A DNA stretch of 37,674 bases from an uncultured Ruminococcus sp. (GTDB lineage Bacteria > Bacillota > Clostridia > Oscillospirales > Ruminococcaceae). Positions 8,631 to 16,331 of the stretch are shown one piece after another. The DNA is taken from NCBI GenBank assembly GCA_902780695.1, contig CACZGM010000046.1, positions 18,271-55,944 of the forward strand, in the 5' to 3' direction. The notes beneath the pieces are model-generated. The model saw only the letters and a list, made by a program, of their open reading frames with translations, ran no database searches and was not told where the DNA came from. The position numbers and the translations under genes are program-made. Position 1 is the stretch's first letter; the number at the start of each line of letters is the position of its first letter.

Positions 8631-9062
8631 ATGGCACAGCATCTCGAAGGACTTATGAGCACATCAATGGAAAAGATCAGAGATCTTGTTGATGTAAACA
8701 CTATCATCGGAAATCCGATAAGCTCCCCCGACGGAACAACAATAATACCGATATCGAAGGTGTCGTTCGGATTTGTTTCCGGAGGTTCCGATATTCCCGC
8801 AAAGGTTGAAAAGGACGTATTCGCGGGCGGTTCCGGAGCAGGCATCACAATAAAGCCCCAGGCTTTCATCGTCATAACAAAGGACGGCAACGCGAAGATT
8901 CTCGAACTCGGCGGCAAGTCCAGCCCTATCGACGGGCTTATCGACAACGCCCCCGAACTGCTCAACAAGGTAAAGGAGCTTTTCGGCAAGAAGAAGGACG
9001 GCGGCGAGAGCGATGATGCAGGAAGCGGCTCCGACGCGGACGAAGACCCGGACGAGGAATAA
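8631..9062 (+). CDS. ytfJ: Sporulation protein YtfJ (GerW family)
   Basis: Small soluble spore-associated protein, 143 aa. The family pattern is clear: EGLMSTSMEKIRDLVDVNTI, then GNPISSPDGTTIIPISKVSF, GFVSGG, GGSGAGITIKPQAFIVI and a charged tail rich in Asp/Gly. In Bacillus the homologue is made in the forespore and is needed for proper germination; here the presence argues for a sporeformer. AAAGGA precedes the ATG, 13 nt after the DUF2953 gene, its usual neighbour. Confidence 0.92.
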   Translation: MAQHLEGLMSTSMEKIRDLVDVNTIIGNPISSPDGTTIIPISKVSFGFVSGGSDIPAKVEKDVFAGGSGAGITIKPQAFIVITKDGNAKILELGGKSSPIDGLIDNAPELLNKVKELFGKKKDGGESDDAGSGSDADEDPDEE

Positions 9063-9135
9063 TCTCATCATATTGCGGCGTTCGCCCGTATATTCACGTT
9101 TTTTGCGTACAGAATAGTACCGAGGTGAACGTTTT

Positions 9136-10275
9136 ATGAAAAAGCTGACTGTTCTGCTTTCGGTACTGACCGCTTTTCTTGCTTTTCCCGTAAACGCGGG
9201 AGCCCTGCCCCCCGATGACGGCATTTCCCTTTCAGCGGAATGTGCCGTCGTAATTAACGCAGACACGAACTGTATCATATACGGCAGGAACGAGAACAAG
9301 CAGCACGCAATGGCAAGCACAACGAAGATAATGACCGCGCTTCTCACGCTGGAAGCCGGAGACCTTGACAGACCTTTCACGGCGGACAGTATGGCTGTGC
9401 GTGTCGAGGGTACTTCAATGGGGCTCAGGGAGGGCGATACCGTCACAAGACGCGCGCTGTGCTGCGGTATGCTGCTCCCGTCCGGGAACGACGCGGCAAA
9501 CGCGGCGGCGGTCAATATCGCGGGCAGCCTTCCGGCTTTCGCGGAGCTTATGAACAAGCGCGCGGAAAAGATAGGCATGACCGGTACGCACTTCGTCAAT
9601 CCCTCCGGTCTCGACGCGGACGGACATTACACCACGGCTTACGATATGGCTCTGCTTGCCGCAGAAGCGCTGAAGAACAAGGACTTCCGTGACATCTGCG
9701 GAATGAGATCGGCAAAGGTGAGCTTCGGTTCCCCGGTAAGTACGCATACGCTCAGGAATTCAAACAGAATGCTGTCCATGTATGAGGGCTGCATCGGCGT
9801 TAAGACAGGCTTTACCGACAACGCTGGAAGATGCCTTGTAACGGCGGCGGAAAGAAACGGCTGCACCGTAATTGCGGTCACGCTGCACGCTTCCGACGAC
9901 TGGAACGACCACAGGAAGCTGCTTGATCTCGGCTTTGAGAACGTGAAGCCCTTTACCGCGCGGATAGAAGCGTTTTCCGTACCTACAGCGGGCGGTACCG
10001 CTGAACAGGTGCCGGTGTCGGCAGGATCTAATCCGGTGCTTGGACTGACCGACACGGAAGCAGCGGGAATCACGGTCTCGTATGACCTGCCGCCGTTTGT
10101 ATATGCGGAGATAAACAAGGGCGATGTGATCGGGTACGCGGATATAAAGCTGCACGGAATGACGCTCGGACGCGTGCCGCTGTGTGCGGACGAGAGCGTT
10201 GCACGAGAAGAGCCGGTAAACAGCGAATTTGAAAGACTTATCAGAATGATAACAGGAGCACTGCTCATTGAATAG
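9136..10275 (+). CDS. dacF: D-alanyl-D-alanine carboxypeptidase, DacF/PBP5 type
   Basis: Exported penicillin-binding protein that trims the terminal D-Ala from peptidoglycan stem peptides, 379 aa. An N-terminal signal peptide (about 1-22) precedes the serine peptidase S11 domain. Catalytic motifs are intact: SxxK at Ser61-Lys64 (STTK), SGN at 116-118 and KTG at 223-225. The C-terminal PBP5 beta domain (about 265-350) follows and a short hydrophobic end (MITGALLIE) may act as a membrane anchor. GAGGTGA precedes the ATG. The location beside ytfJ fits a DacF-like role in sporulation, but a vegetative enzyme (DacA) cannot be excluded. Confidence 0.92.
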   Translation: MKKLTVLLSVLTAFLAFPVNAGALPPDDGISLSAECAVVINADTNCIIYGRNENKQHAMASTTKIMTALLTLEAGDLDRPFTADSMAVRVEGTSMGLREGDTVTRRALCCGMLLPSGNDAANAAAVNIAGSLPAFAELMNKRAEKIGMTGTHFVNPSGLDADGHYTTAYDMALLAAEALKNKDFRDICGMRSAKVSFGSPVSTHTLRNSNRMLSMYEGCIGVKTGFTDNAGRCLVTAAERNGCTVIAVTLHASDDWNDHRKLLDLGFENVKPFTARIEAFSVPTAGGTAEQVPVSAGSNPVLGLTDTEAAGITVSYDLPPFVYAEINKGDVIGYADIKLHGMTLGRVPLCADESVAREEPVNSEFERLIRMITGALLIE

Positions 10276-10292
10276 GACGGAACTGACAGATA

Positions 10293-11084
10293 ATGGAAAA
10301 GATCAGAATACAGAAAATAATTGCAGACAGCGGGTACTGCTCGCGAAGAAAAGCCGAACAGCTGATCTCCGAGGGTGAGGTCAAGGTAAACGGACATCCC
10401 GCAAGCCTCGGCGATAAGGCAGACCCGAAGAATGACCTGATAACCGTAAGCGGCGAAAAAATAAAGGCAGAGGGAGTCCCTCTGCGCTACATAAAGCTAT
10501 ATAAGCCGCGCGGATATGTCACCACCATGTCCGATGACCTCGGCAGAAAGTCGGTGACGGAGCTGCTTGAAAAAATACCGGAGCGCGTGTACCCTATCGG
10601 CAGACTCGACAAGGATTCCGAGGGGCTGCTGCTGCTCACGAATGACGGAGCCTTCGCGAACGATATAATGCACCCGCGTAAGCATATCTCAAAGACCTAC
10701 CGCGTTACCGTGTCGGAAAAGGTCACCGAGGATATCATCGAAAAGCTGATGACCGGTGTGGATATCGGAGAAAATACGATCACAGCGCCCTGCACTGTGA
10801 CAGTCGTTACCGAAGAGCCGGAACGCACGGTACTTGAATTCACCATTTTCGAGGGCAAAAACCGCCAGATACGCAGAATGTGCGAGGCTGTCGGGCTTTC
10901 GGTAAAGCGCCTTCGCCGTACAAATGTAGGCGGTGTGAAGCTCGGAATGCTCAGACCCGGTGAATACGCCGAGCTCACCAAGCAGGAAATGCAGATACTC
11001 AGAAACGCAATGGGAGCTTCCGACAAGGAAACGGGCTCCGGCAGACCGGGACGCAGAAATACAAGGGGAGGAAACCGCAGATGA
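10293..11084 (+). CDS. rluB: rRNA pseudouridine synthase, RluB/RsuA family
   Basis: Converts a specific uridine in 23S (or 16S) rRNA to pseudouridine; cytoplasmic, 263 aa. An N-terminal S4 RNA-binding domain (about 4-50, IRIQKIIADSGYCSRRKAEQ) is followed by the catalytic domain with GRLDKDSEGLLLLTNDG, in which Asp106 is the expected nucleophile. FEGKNRQIRRMCEAVG (about 188-203) is the second conserved motif. The basic Gly/Arg-rich tail (GRPGRRNTRGGNRR) is common in this family. The exact target base is not determinable here. It ends in a 4-nt overlap with the next gene. Confidence 0.92.
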   Translation: MEKIRIQKIIADSGYCSRRKAEQLISEGEVKVNGHPASLGDKADPKNDLITVSGEKIKAEGVPLRYIKLYKPRGYVTTMSDDLGRKSVTELLEKIPERVYPIGRLDKDSEGLLLLTNDGAFANDIMHPRKHISKTYRVTVSEKVTEDIIEKLMTGVDIGENTITAPCTVTVVTEEPERTVLEFTIFEGKNRQIRRMCEAVGLSVKRLRRTNVGGVKLGMLRPGEYAELTKQEMQILRNAMGASDKETGSGRPGRRNTRGGNRR

Positions 11085-11422
11085 TCACTATTCTGAGAAA
11101 TCCGGAGATAGCGGATAAGCTCGTGTTCGATATGAAGGAGGACGGAAAACGCGTGGGCGGCATCACCGCGAAACTCTCCAACAGCGGCGATGTGGTCATA
11201 ACCGGTCTCGAAAGCGAAAAGGAACTTTACTACGACGGACTGTGCCGCTCCGTTCTCGCCTATGCAAACATCCGCGGCATAAACAGAGCATTCTTCGATA
11301 TCGACGACGAGAGACAGCTTTACAGACTCAAGGGCTTCGGTTTCATCACCGATGACAGCAAGACACTTGATGATATCGGCTCTTTCTTCGCCCGCGAATG
11401 CGGAAGCAATAACGATACATAA
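11081..11422 (+). CDS. Conserved hypothetical protein, possibly a reduced GNAT-like fold
   Basis: Protein of 113 aa, translationally coupled to rluB (4-nt ATGA overlap, GGGGAGG upstream). The sequence alternates predicted strands and helices (KRVGGITAKLSN, VVITGLESEKELYYDGLCRS, INRAFFDIDDERQLYRLKGF, GFI) in a way reminiscent of a small acetyltransferase core ending in the usual L-x-x-L-G-F-x pattern. No acetyl-CoA binding motif (Q/RxxGxG/A) is present, so an active GNAT is not supported. I do not recognise a function. Confidence 0.7.
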   Translation: MITILRNPEIADKLVFDMKEDGKRVGGITAKLSNSGDVVITGLESEKELYYDGLCRSVLAYANIRGINRAFFDIDDERQLYRLKGFGFITDDSKTLDDIGSFFARECGSNNDT

Positions 11423-11423
11423 G

Positions 11424-11456
11424 CCTTATCCGGTATTTTTCTCACGCCGGATAAGG
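11424..11456 (+). terminator. Hairpin after the rluB operon
   Basis: A 10-bp perfect stem, CCTTATCCGG (11424-11433) with CCGGATAAGG (11447-11456). The immediate downstream sequence is not a T-run (a T8 stretch follows only about 20 nt later), so termination here is likely but not clean. Confidence 0.5.
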
Positions 11457-11495
11457 AGATTTGCCGCTTAAATTCGTTTTTTTTCAAAAAAATGC

Positions 11496-11524
11496 TTGAC
11501 AATTATATGATATTGTGCTATAAT
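11496..11524 (+). promoter_or_regulatory. Consensus sigma-A promoter for the tRNA gene
   Basis: Perfect TTGACA (11496-11501) and perfect TATAAT (11519-11524) with 17-bp spacing, 28 nt upstream of the mature tRNA 5' end. A consensus promoter is expected for a stable RNA gene. Confidence 0.9.
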
Positions 11525-11552
11525 AATATAGCGTTATGAAAATAGCCAATAT

Positions 11553-11628
<76 letters not shown>

Positions 11629-11632
11629 AAAC

Positions 11633-11665
11633 AAATCCCTCAACCAAGCGGGTTGAGGGATTTTT
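11633..11665 (+). terminator. Bidirectional intrinsic terminator after tRNA-Met
   Basis: A 13-bp perfect stem (11633-11645 with 11651-11663, 5-nt loop) that begins with AAA and ends in a T5 run, so it can stop transcription from either side. On the - strand it would also end a transcript from the small ORF at 11674-11772. Confidence 0.9.
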
Positions 11666-11673
11666 ACTTTGTA

Positions 11674-11772
11674 TCAACTATCTACACATCTGCCACAAAA
11701 ACGGCATTTGTTGACAATTTGTTGACAGTAGATGCGTGTGAACTTCTCTTTCTTTTTCAGCCCTGTTTTCAT
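11674..11772 (-). pseudogene. Probable mobile-element scar: possible 32-aa ORF overlapping an integrase-like tail
   Basis: Two readings coincide on the - strand. In one frame an ATG at 11772, preceded 6 nt upstream by GGAGG, opens a 32-aa Lys/Cys-rich peptide (MKTGLKKKEKF ... CRFCGRCVDS). In another frame there is no start, but it reads SSHASTVNKLSTNAVFVADV and stops. That resembles the C-terminal tails of tyrosine integrases of Gram-positive mobile elements. Position directly beside a tRNA gene fits a degraded integration site. It may be a deletion junction that joined an element's leader to the end of its integrase. It could also be a genuine small ORF; evidence is thin either way. Confidence 0.3.
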
Positions 11773-11973
11773 AAAAAGCCTCCGTTTCGTGATTCTTTGC
11801 CGTGTCAGGACTTGTGCTAATCAGCTGTTTTTCTCCGGAAATGTTCGTGTCGGACATCAGACCGTCAGCATGATCTCCGTGCGATTTATTGCGATTATTG
11901 CAGGTCTTGACGGTGACTATTGATATTCAGTTGTCAAGGTGCCAAGTGCCGTTTTCAGCGGCTTTGTCCTCCT

Positions 11974-12002
11974 ATTATACACAAGGTGCAGACGCTTTGC
12001 AA
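11974..12002 (-). promoter_or_regulatory. Putative - strand promoter with long leader
   Basis: Reading the - strand, TTGCAA (11997-12002) and TATAAT (11974-11979) are 17 bp apart. GGAGG follows directly. About 195 nt of leader with a CTTGAC/GTCAAG inverted pair lies between it and the small ORF at 11772. No function assigned; it looks like the left-over regulatory region of an accessory element. Confidence 0.45.
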
Positions 12003-12320
12003 ATGCGGAATTGCCGCATTTTACGTTTGTTATTTTTTAGTAATTTTTGTTTAAATTTAGTCAGGTTTTGCCAGTTACGAACGATTGGTATGTTTCGTAG
12101 AATTATGCGAGAGTTTTCAGCTTTTCACTTGTGAAAATAGTAGAATCTAAAAATGATGATAATTTCTTGTCCGGGCGGAGAAATGTTCGATGTTCAATAC
12201 GCACAATGACGTAAAGTCTCGACATTTAACCATGAAAAGAGCACAATTTAAGTAAATTATTGCTCGAAACTCATTTTTAAGGTGAAGCCGCACTTCCTCT
12301 TGTTGAAAACTTTTTTTGCA
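12003..12320. other. AT-rich non-coding region
   Basis: Apart from a hairpin AAATGCGG/CCGCATTT at 12001-12021, I see no gene, RNA or promoter that I can support. Short open frames here have no ribosome binding sites and no recognisable protein sequence. Confidence 0.5.
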
Positions 12321-12354
12321 AAAAAATAGCAGCCATTTCTGACTGCATTTTTTG
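12321..12354 (-). terminator. Terminator after the MATE gene
   Basis: GCAG (12330-12333) pairs with CTGC (12344-12347), flanked by an A7 run on the left and a T6 run on the right. On the - strand it gives a short stem followed by TATTTTTTT, 30 nt after the MATE stop codon. Confidence 0.55.
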
Positions 12355-12385
12355 TTTTGTGTTATTCTGCTTCACACAATAAGCT

Positions 12386-13786
12386 TTATTGATATATCTT
12401 CTCCGCTTTTACAGCAAGGCACCGATCTGCGACTGTTGTACGCATTATGCGGATATGAAGGAATACTGCAACTGCGGCGGTAAGAACCTCGGCGACAGGG
12501 AATGTTATCCACACATACCAAGCGTTTTCGGGAACCCCGCCTGACATTGCCGCAAACATCCACGCAAACGGGAAAATAAACACAAGCTGTCTGCATATAG
12601 ATATGACAAGCGAACTGAATCCTGCGCCGAGTGCCTGAAATATCCCCTGAAATGCAATATTCGCTCCCGCGAAGACAAAGCTGATCGAGATTATTCGCAT
12701 CGCACTTATGCACAGGTCGTTTGTAATTCCGGACAGCCCGAATATTCCCGCAAACGGTTCCGCGAAGATTTCAAGAGCGAGAGTTCCCAGAAGCATTATT
12801 ATGAAAGTATAGAGCTGACCGTATTTTACGGAATCATGAATACGGTCGGAGTCGCCCATGCCGAAGCTGTATGCAGTTATCGGCATTATTGCGTCACGCA
12901 TTCCGAATGCGGCAAAAAGCAGAAACTGCATCACCTTATAAAAAAGCCCATAGGCGGTGACCGCATCTGATGATATACCGCCAAGAATCAGGTTCATTCC
13001 GTATGTCATCACGGATATGAGCGCCTGTGAAATAATTGCAGGCAGTCCCACGGAATATATCTGCTTTATTATGCGAAGATCGGGTTTGAGATATATCAGC
13101 TTGTTCTGAATCTCCGTGTTGACCCTGAAATGGAACACAAGCGCAAGTACAAACGAAACGATCTGACCTGTCACGGTAGCGTATGCCGCACCCTTGACTC
13201 CCATTTCAGGAAGTCCGAGCCAGCCATATATCATTATCGGATCAAGCACAATATTGGTTACTGCGCCGGCTATCTGCGCAATTGTGGAATACATTGAATG
13301 TCCGGTAGCTTGCAGGAGCTTTTCGTATATCGCAAAGAATGACATTCCAAATGACAGTACGCTGCATATCCGGAGATAATCAGTACCCATCTGCGCTATT
13401 TCACTGTCAGTCGTCTGAGAACCTATATACGCTTCCGCGCCGAACATCCCGAACAGCAGAAATATGACATATATTACAGCTGCCATAAACTCTGCGTTAC
13501 CGGCGGCGCGGCTTGCCTGTTCCCGGTTTCCGGCACCGAGATTTTTTGCAGTTAACACATTGGCTCCGACACCTGTTCCGATACCTACTGCTACCATAAG
13601 TATCTGCATCGGAAATGCGAGTGTCAGTGCGTTGAGAGCCTGCTCACCGCCTGTTGCCATATTTGACACGAATGCGCTGTCAACTATGTTATACACCGCT
13701 TGCAATACCATTGATATTATCATCGGTATTCCCATTGAAAGCATCAGCTTCCTCACCGGCATAAACGACATTTTTGTATTTTCCAT
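12386..13786 (-). CDS. MATE family efflux transporter
   Basis: Multidrug or metabolite extruder driven by Na+ or H+, 466 aa with about twelve hydrophobic segments in two homologous halves. Typical N-terminal sequence is visible (PVRKLMLSMGIPMIISMVLQ, AVYNIVDSAFVSNM) and the equivalent segment begins the second half (IYSVGLPAIISQALISV). I chose ATG 13786 because GGAGG (13792-13796) lies 5 nt upstream; an in-frame ATG at 13798 has no ribosome binding site and would begin inside it. A strong hairpin plus T6 separates promoter and start codon, so expression is probably attenuated. Confidence 0.92.
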   Translation of the reverse strand: MENTKMSFMPVRKLMLSMGIPMIISMVLQAVYNIVDSAFVSNMATGGEQALNALTLAFPMQILMVAVGIGTGVGANVLTAKNLGAGNREQASRAAGNAEFMAAVIYVIFLLFGMFGAEAYIGSQTTDSEIAQMGTDYLRICSVLSFGMSFFAIYEKLLQATGHSMYSTIAQIAGAVTNIVLDPIMIYGWLGLPEMGVKGAAYATVTGQIVSFVLALVFHFRVNTEIQNKLIYLKPDLRIIKQIYSVGLPAIISQALISVMTYGMNLILGGISSDAVTAYGLFYKVMQFLLFAAFGMRDAIMPITAYSFGMGDSDRIHDSVKYGQLYTFIIMLLGTLALEIFAEPFAGIFGLSGITNDLCISAMRIISISFVFAGANIAFQGIFQALGAGFSSLVISICRQLVFIFPFAWMFAAMSGGVPENAWYVWITFPVAEVLTAAVAVFLHIRIMRTTVADRCLAVKAEKIYQ

Positions 13787-13804
13787 ATCTGCCTCCATAA
13801 AAAA

Positions 13805-13845
13805 CAGCGCAAGCGTTCCGAAAAGCCGGTCTTACGCTTGCGCTG
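13805..13845 (-). promoter_or_regulatory. Terminator-like hairpin in the MATE leader (possible attenuator)
   Basis: On the - strand a 12-bp perfect stem (13834-13845 with 13805-13816) with a 17-nt loop is followed at once by a T6 run. It ends 6 nt before the first ATG and about 8 nt before the GGAGG of the MATE gene. As the only promoter seen lies upstream, the hairpin is inside the gene's own leader. I see no known riboswitch fold and no clear leader peptide. Confidence 0.65.
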
Positions 13846-13864
13846 CTCACTTTTTATTGATAAT

Positions 13865-13893
13865 ATTTTATCACATCTCCGAGCCTTTGTCAA
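13865..13893 (-). promoter_or_regulatory. Sigma-A promoter of the MATE gene
   Basis: On the - strand TTGACA (13888-13893) and TAAAAT (13865-13870) are 17 bp apart. The predicted transcript begins about 13 nt before the leader hairpin. Confidence 0.75.
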
Positions 13894-13923
13894 TGGAGTT
13901 TTTCGACAAATGTGTCGTGGTAT

Positions 13924-14502
13924 TCAAAGGTCCGTCTGCGCGTTTTGAGCTGTATGGGCTCCCTCTTTTCTGACAAATATCAGCTTAAACAATGTCCGTA
14001 TAAGCGGCTGAATAAAGAACAGCTGTGTAAAGAATGCGAACGGGAAGTTGAAGCACACGAGTTTCAGCCAATTCGCAAGAAGCGTGATAATGCTGAACCC
14101 TGCATAATAAGGGTAATACAGGAATGCTGCGATAAAACTCATCGCAGGGCACATAATTCCCACAGTAGCACATATTATTGCTGTTTCAAAGAGTACTGGG
14201 TGTGTCTTAGCGGGATCAAACACCTTGCAGGCAAGCCTGAACGAGCAAGGACTTCCGACAAGGATTTCAAGAGTATAGGCAAGAATAAACTCGATTCCGA
14301 CAACCGCCCATATTGGAAGGTTTGTACCAAGCATATATACTCCGCCCATACTGTCTATGGCCCCGAGTACGGTGTTTTCGCCTGTTACGGACATCAGCGT
14401 CTGACCGTTGACGACATAAAGGCTGTAAAACACATAGGCGTGAACTGTAACGATTACCGTCATGAGTGCGAACATCATTCGCTGGAATTGATTCTGTGGC
14501 AT
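13924..14502 (-). CDS. Hypothetical membrane protein, possibly DUF2798-like
   Basis: Integral membrane protein of 192 aa with four or five hydrophobic segments (MMFALMTVIVTVHAYVFYSL; IWAVVGIEFILAYTLEILVG; TAIICATVGIMCPAMSFIAA; FPFAFFTQLFFIQPLIRTLF). The hydrophobic repeat and the QPLIRTLF ending recall duplicated DUF2798 units, but I am not certain. The start at ATG 14502 follows AGGAAAGGA; an upstream in-frame start at 14535 overlaps a leader hairpin. It lies upstream of the MATE gene in the same direction with its own promoter and a similar leader arrangement, suggesting related control. Function unknown. Confidence 0.72.
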   Translation of the reverse strand: MPQNQFQRMMFALMTVIVTVHAYVFYSLYVVNGQTLMSVTGENTVLGAIDSMGGVYMLGTNLPIWAVVGIEFILAYTLEILVGSPCSFRLACKVFDPAKTHPVLFETAIICATVGIMCPAMSFIAAFLYYPYYAGFSIITLLANWLKLVCFNFPFAFFTQLFFIQPLIRTLFKLIFVRKEGAHTAQNAQTDL

Positions 14503-14526
14503 AGTAGTTTCCTTTCCTGCGCAAAC

Positions 14527-14602
14527 AAAAAACACGCAGTATCATAAATCTGACGCGTTCCCGTGATCAGACTTATGCAAGCGTGAAAAACCTGCTGCGT
14601 GT
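14527..14602 (-). promoter_or_regulatory. Long terminator-like leader hairpin upstream of the membrane protein gene
   Basis: On the - strand an outer 8-bp stem (14595-14602 with 14532-14539) encloses an inner stem (14567-14577 with 14543-14553, one mismatch/GU) and is followed by a T6 run. It ends about 25 nt before the start codon. The design matches the hairpin before the neighbouring MATE gene, although the sequences differ. This is a candidate transcription attenuator; no ligand class recognised. Confidence 0.55.
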
Positions 14603-14633
14603 GTCGTTGCGTTTGTTATTTTATTTGTCTTAT

Positions 14634-14663
14634 ATTTTAGCACAAATCCAGTATAAAAATCAA
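14634..14663 (-). promoter_or_regulatory. Putative promoter of the membrane protein gene
   Basis: On the - strand TTGATT (14658-14663) and TAAAAT (14634-14639) are 18 bp apart, placing the start of transcription just upstream of the leader hairpin. Confidence 0.5.
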
Positions 14664-14804
14664 GTAGTAGACTTTGGTGCTCAATAAATTTCGTTCATAT
14701 TTATAATTCATTATCAGCAAAATCTATCGGGAATTAGTTGATTTTACCACGTTCAAATAATATTGCACAAATCATATGCACTGTATTTTTGTGTTTTTTT
14801 GCCT

Positions 14805-14833
14805 TTGAAAGCATTGCGAAAATGTGATAAAAT
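14805..14833 (+). promoter_or_regulatory. Promoter of the 82-aa hypothetical gene
   Basis: TTGAAA (14805-14810) and TAAAAT (14828-14833), 17-bp spacing, 36 nt before the ATG. Confidence 0.65.
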
Positions 14834-14868
14834 ACAATTATAAATTGATTCCGAAAGGAGACACACAA

Positions 14869-15117
14869 ATGAAAAGAATACAGGCAGCCTGCATAATGCA
14901 AACTCTAAGATTTCAGCAAACGGAGAATACCGGGCTTCCGGTCGATATGCTCTATAAGCACAACGAGGACGAATTACAGAAATACAAAGCGCAGCTTGAT
15001 AAGAACAAAACTCGCTATAAGATCGACGAGGAAAGCAAACAGCCCGATGGCTCAATCATTGTTCGTATCCGCAAGGAATACAACGGAAGCGCTGATGTAG
15101 GAGAATACTTCTCCTGA
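14869..15117 (+). CDS. Conserved hypothetical protein, 82 aa
   Basis: Small soluble, charged protein with no membrane segment or signal. The start at ATG 14869 follows AAAGGAG (14853-14859). The sequence (MKRIQAACIMQTLRF ... DELQKYKAQLDKNKTRYKI ... QPDGSIIVRIRKEYN ... VGEYFS) is of a kind I recognise as recurring in gut Clostridia beside transporter and accessory genes, but no function is known to me. A central helix rich in Lys/Gln/Glu and two C-terminal strands are likely. It has its own promoter. Confidence 0.78.
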   Translation: MKRIQAACIMQTLRFQQTENTGLPVDMLYKHNEDELQKYKAQLDKNKTRYKIDEESKQPDGSIIVRIRKEYNGSADVGEYFS

Positions 15118-15190
15118 ATGTCATAAATTACTCCACAATCCTTATCAAACAACAGCTCCGGAAGCAGTAGGCTATAGCTGTCATTACACG

Positions 15191-15463
15191 CTATAAATCG
15201 TATGTTTCGCCCTGTATTTGATGTGACAGATTGAACTTATTGATTAAGTCATTTCTGAAAACCTCTTCCAATTCTGCACCAATCATAAATGCAAGTACAG
15301 TTTCTATTTTGGGTGAATAGTTCTTTTTAGATCGAAGTGCGATAATAGTTCTTTCAGTCAAGCCTGTCTTTTGCGCGAGTTGTTCGACGTTAACATTAAT
15401 CCAATGAGCGTAATACTCCCAAAACAAGGTGTACTTTGTTAATAGCAATAATATAGAGAGCAT
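15191..15463 (-). pseudogene. C-terminal remnant of an HTH (XRE-like) regulator
   Basis: The last 75 residues read as a clear helix-turn-helix segment (VEQLAQKTGLTERTIIALRS) followed by a helical stretch (KIETVLAFMIGAELEEVF), as in the C-terminal halves of XRE-type regulators. Upstream the frame loses this character (hydrophobic, MLSILLLLTKYTLF) and neither ATG 15463 nor the TTG at 15583 has a good ribosome binding site. A terminator at 15492-15519 also lies just upstream. It most likely survives from a longer, truncated gene. A short functional protein from ATG 15463 (90 aa) is possible but less likely. Confidence 0.5.
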
Positions 15464-15491
15464 TATTTCCAGTGTACATTGTATATTGCAG

Positions 15492-15519
15492 AAAAATGGA
15501 GCAGCCCGCTGGCTGCCCC
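15492..15519 (-). terminator. Intrinsic terminator on the - strand
   Basis: On the - strand a 9-bp stem with one G-U pair (15511-15519 with 15498-15506, 4-nt loop) is followed by ATTTTTC. It is a second stop signal downstream of the ABC transporter operon. Confidence 0.65.
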
Positions 15520-15583
15520 AAGTAATCATGATTATATTACATACATTTCTGCTCGTTACGCAGTTTTCGGCAGAGAATAACAA

Positions 15584-15621
15584 AGGCGGACAGCTCCTTT
15601 CAGAACCGTCCGCCTGTTTTT
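15584..15621. terminator. Terminator at the end of the peptidase-ABC operon
   Basis: AGGCGGAC (15584-15591) pairs with GTCCGCCT (15608-15615). The T-run (GTTTTTA) lies on the + strand side, but the hairpin sits 20 nt after the ATPase stop on the - strand, where only a short T-rich tract follows. It may work in both directions. Confidence 0.55.
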
Positions 15622-15641
15622 ATTTCCGCATATCCCGTCGT

Positions 15642-16319
15642 TCAGCCCACAAGCCGTCCGCTGTCAAGACGGATTATCCTGTTGCCGTATTCGGCGGTAT
15701 CCTGCGAGTGTGTAACTTGCAGGAAAGTTATCTTCTTCTCAAGATTTATACGTTTGAACAGCTCCATTATCTCGACAGTGGTCTTACTGTCGAGGTTTCC
15801 GGTAGGCTCGTCCGCAAGGAGAAGCTCGGGCTCCGAAAGCACCGCTCTCGCAATTGAAACTCTTTGCTGCTGACCGCCGGAAAGCTGGGAGGGTTTCTGC
15901 TTTCTTTTTGCGGTAAGACCCGTTATTTCGAGTATTTCCTCAAGCTTTTTTCTGTAATCCGGAACATTCTTTTTCGCCATTTTTATCGGCAGGAGAATAT
16001 TATCCTCGACCGAAAGATTCTGCACAAGGTTGTAGAACTGGAAAATGAAACCTATTTTCGCAAGCCTGAGCGCAGACATCTGGCTTTCTTTCATTCCGGT
16101 CATTTTCTGACCGCAGATATAGATGTTTCCCTCATAACTGGTGTCAAGACCGCCTATCAGATACAGCAGCGTGGATTTTCCGCTTCCCGATGAGCCCATA
16201 AGCGATGCGAACTCACCTTTTTTTATCTCAAGAGAAACATTATCAAGGACCTTGTTCATAGCCTCGCCTGTACCGAACGTCTTGCTGACATTCTCGACTT
16301 TAAGTATTGTTTCTTCCAT
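15642..16319 (-). CDS. ABC transporter ATPase, MacB/LolD/FtsE-like
   Basis: ATPase partner of the FtsX-type permease encoded just upstream, 225 aa. Motifs are intact: Walker A GSSGSGKST (about 41-49), Q-loop Q94, signature LSGGQQQR (about 146-153), Walker B LLLADEPTGNLDSK and switch His (VTHSQ). The LPIKMA segment and the DEPTGNLD form are typical of the LolD/MacB/BceA branch, whose members drive conformational cycling of FtsX-domain permeases, often for antimicrobial peptide resistance or lipoprotein/peptide handling. It starts 12 nt after the permease gene in a three-gene unit with an M13 peptidase. Confidence 0.92.
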   Translation of the reverse strand: MEETILKVENVSKTFGTGEAMNKVLDNVSLEIKKGEFASLMGSSGSGKSTLLYLIGGLDTSYEGNIYICGQKMTGMKESQMSALRLAKIGFIFQFYNLVQNLSVEDNILLPIKMAKKNVPDYRKKLEEILEITGLTAKRKQKPSQLSGGQQQRVSIARAVLSEPELLLADEPTGNLDSKTTVEIMELFKRINLEKKITFLQVTHSQDTAEYGNRIIRLDSGRLVG

Positions 16320-16331
16320 ATCGTTTTCTCC

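Noticed and set aside
11732-12134. Two short + strand frames after the tRNA (11732-11923 and 11889-12134)
   Set aside because: No ribosome binding sites, hydrophobic random-like sequence, and the - strand has a better promoter-leader interpretation.
13912-14547. 211-codon + strand open frame opposite the membrane protein gene
   Set aside because: Rich in Lys/His/Cys with no domain, and antisense to a - strand frame that has a ribosome binding site, promoter and clear membrane segments.
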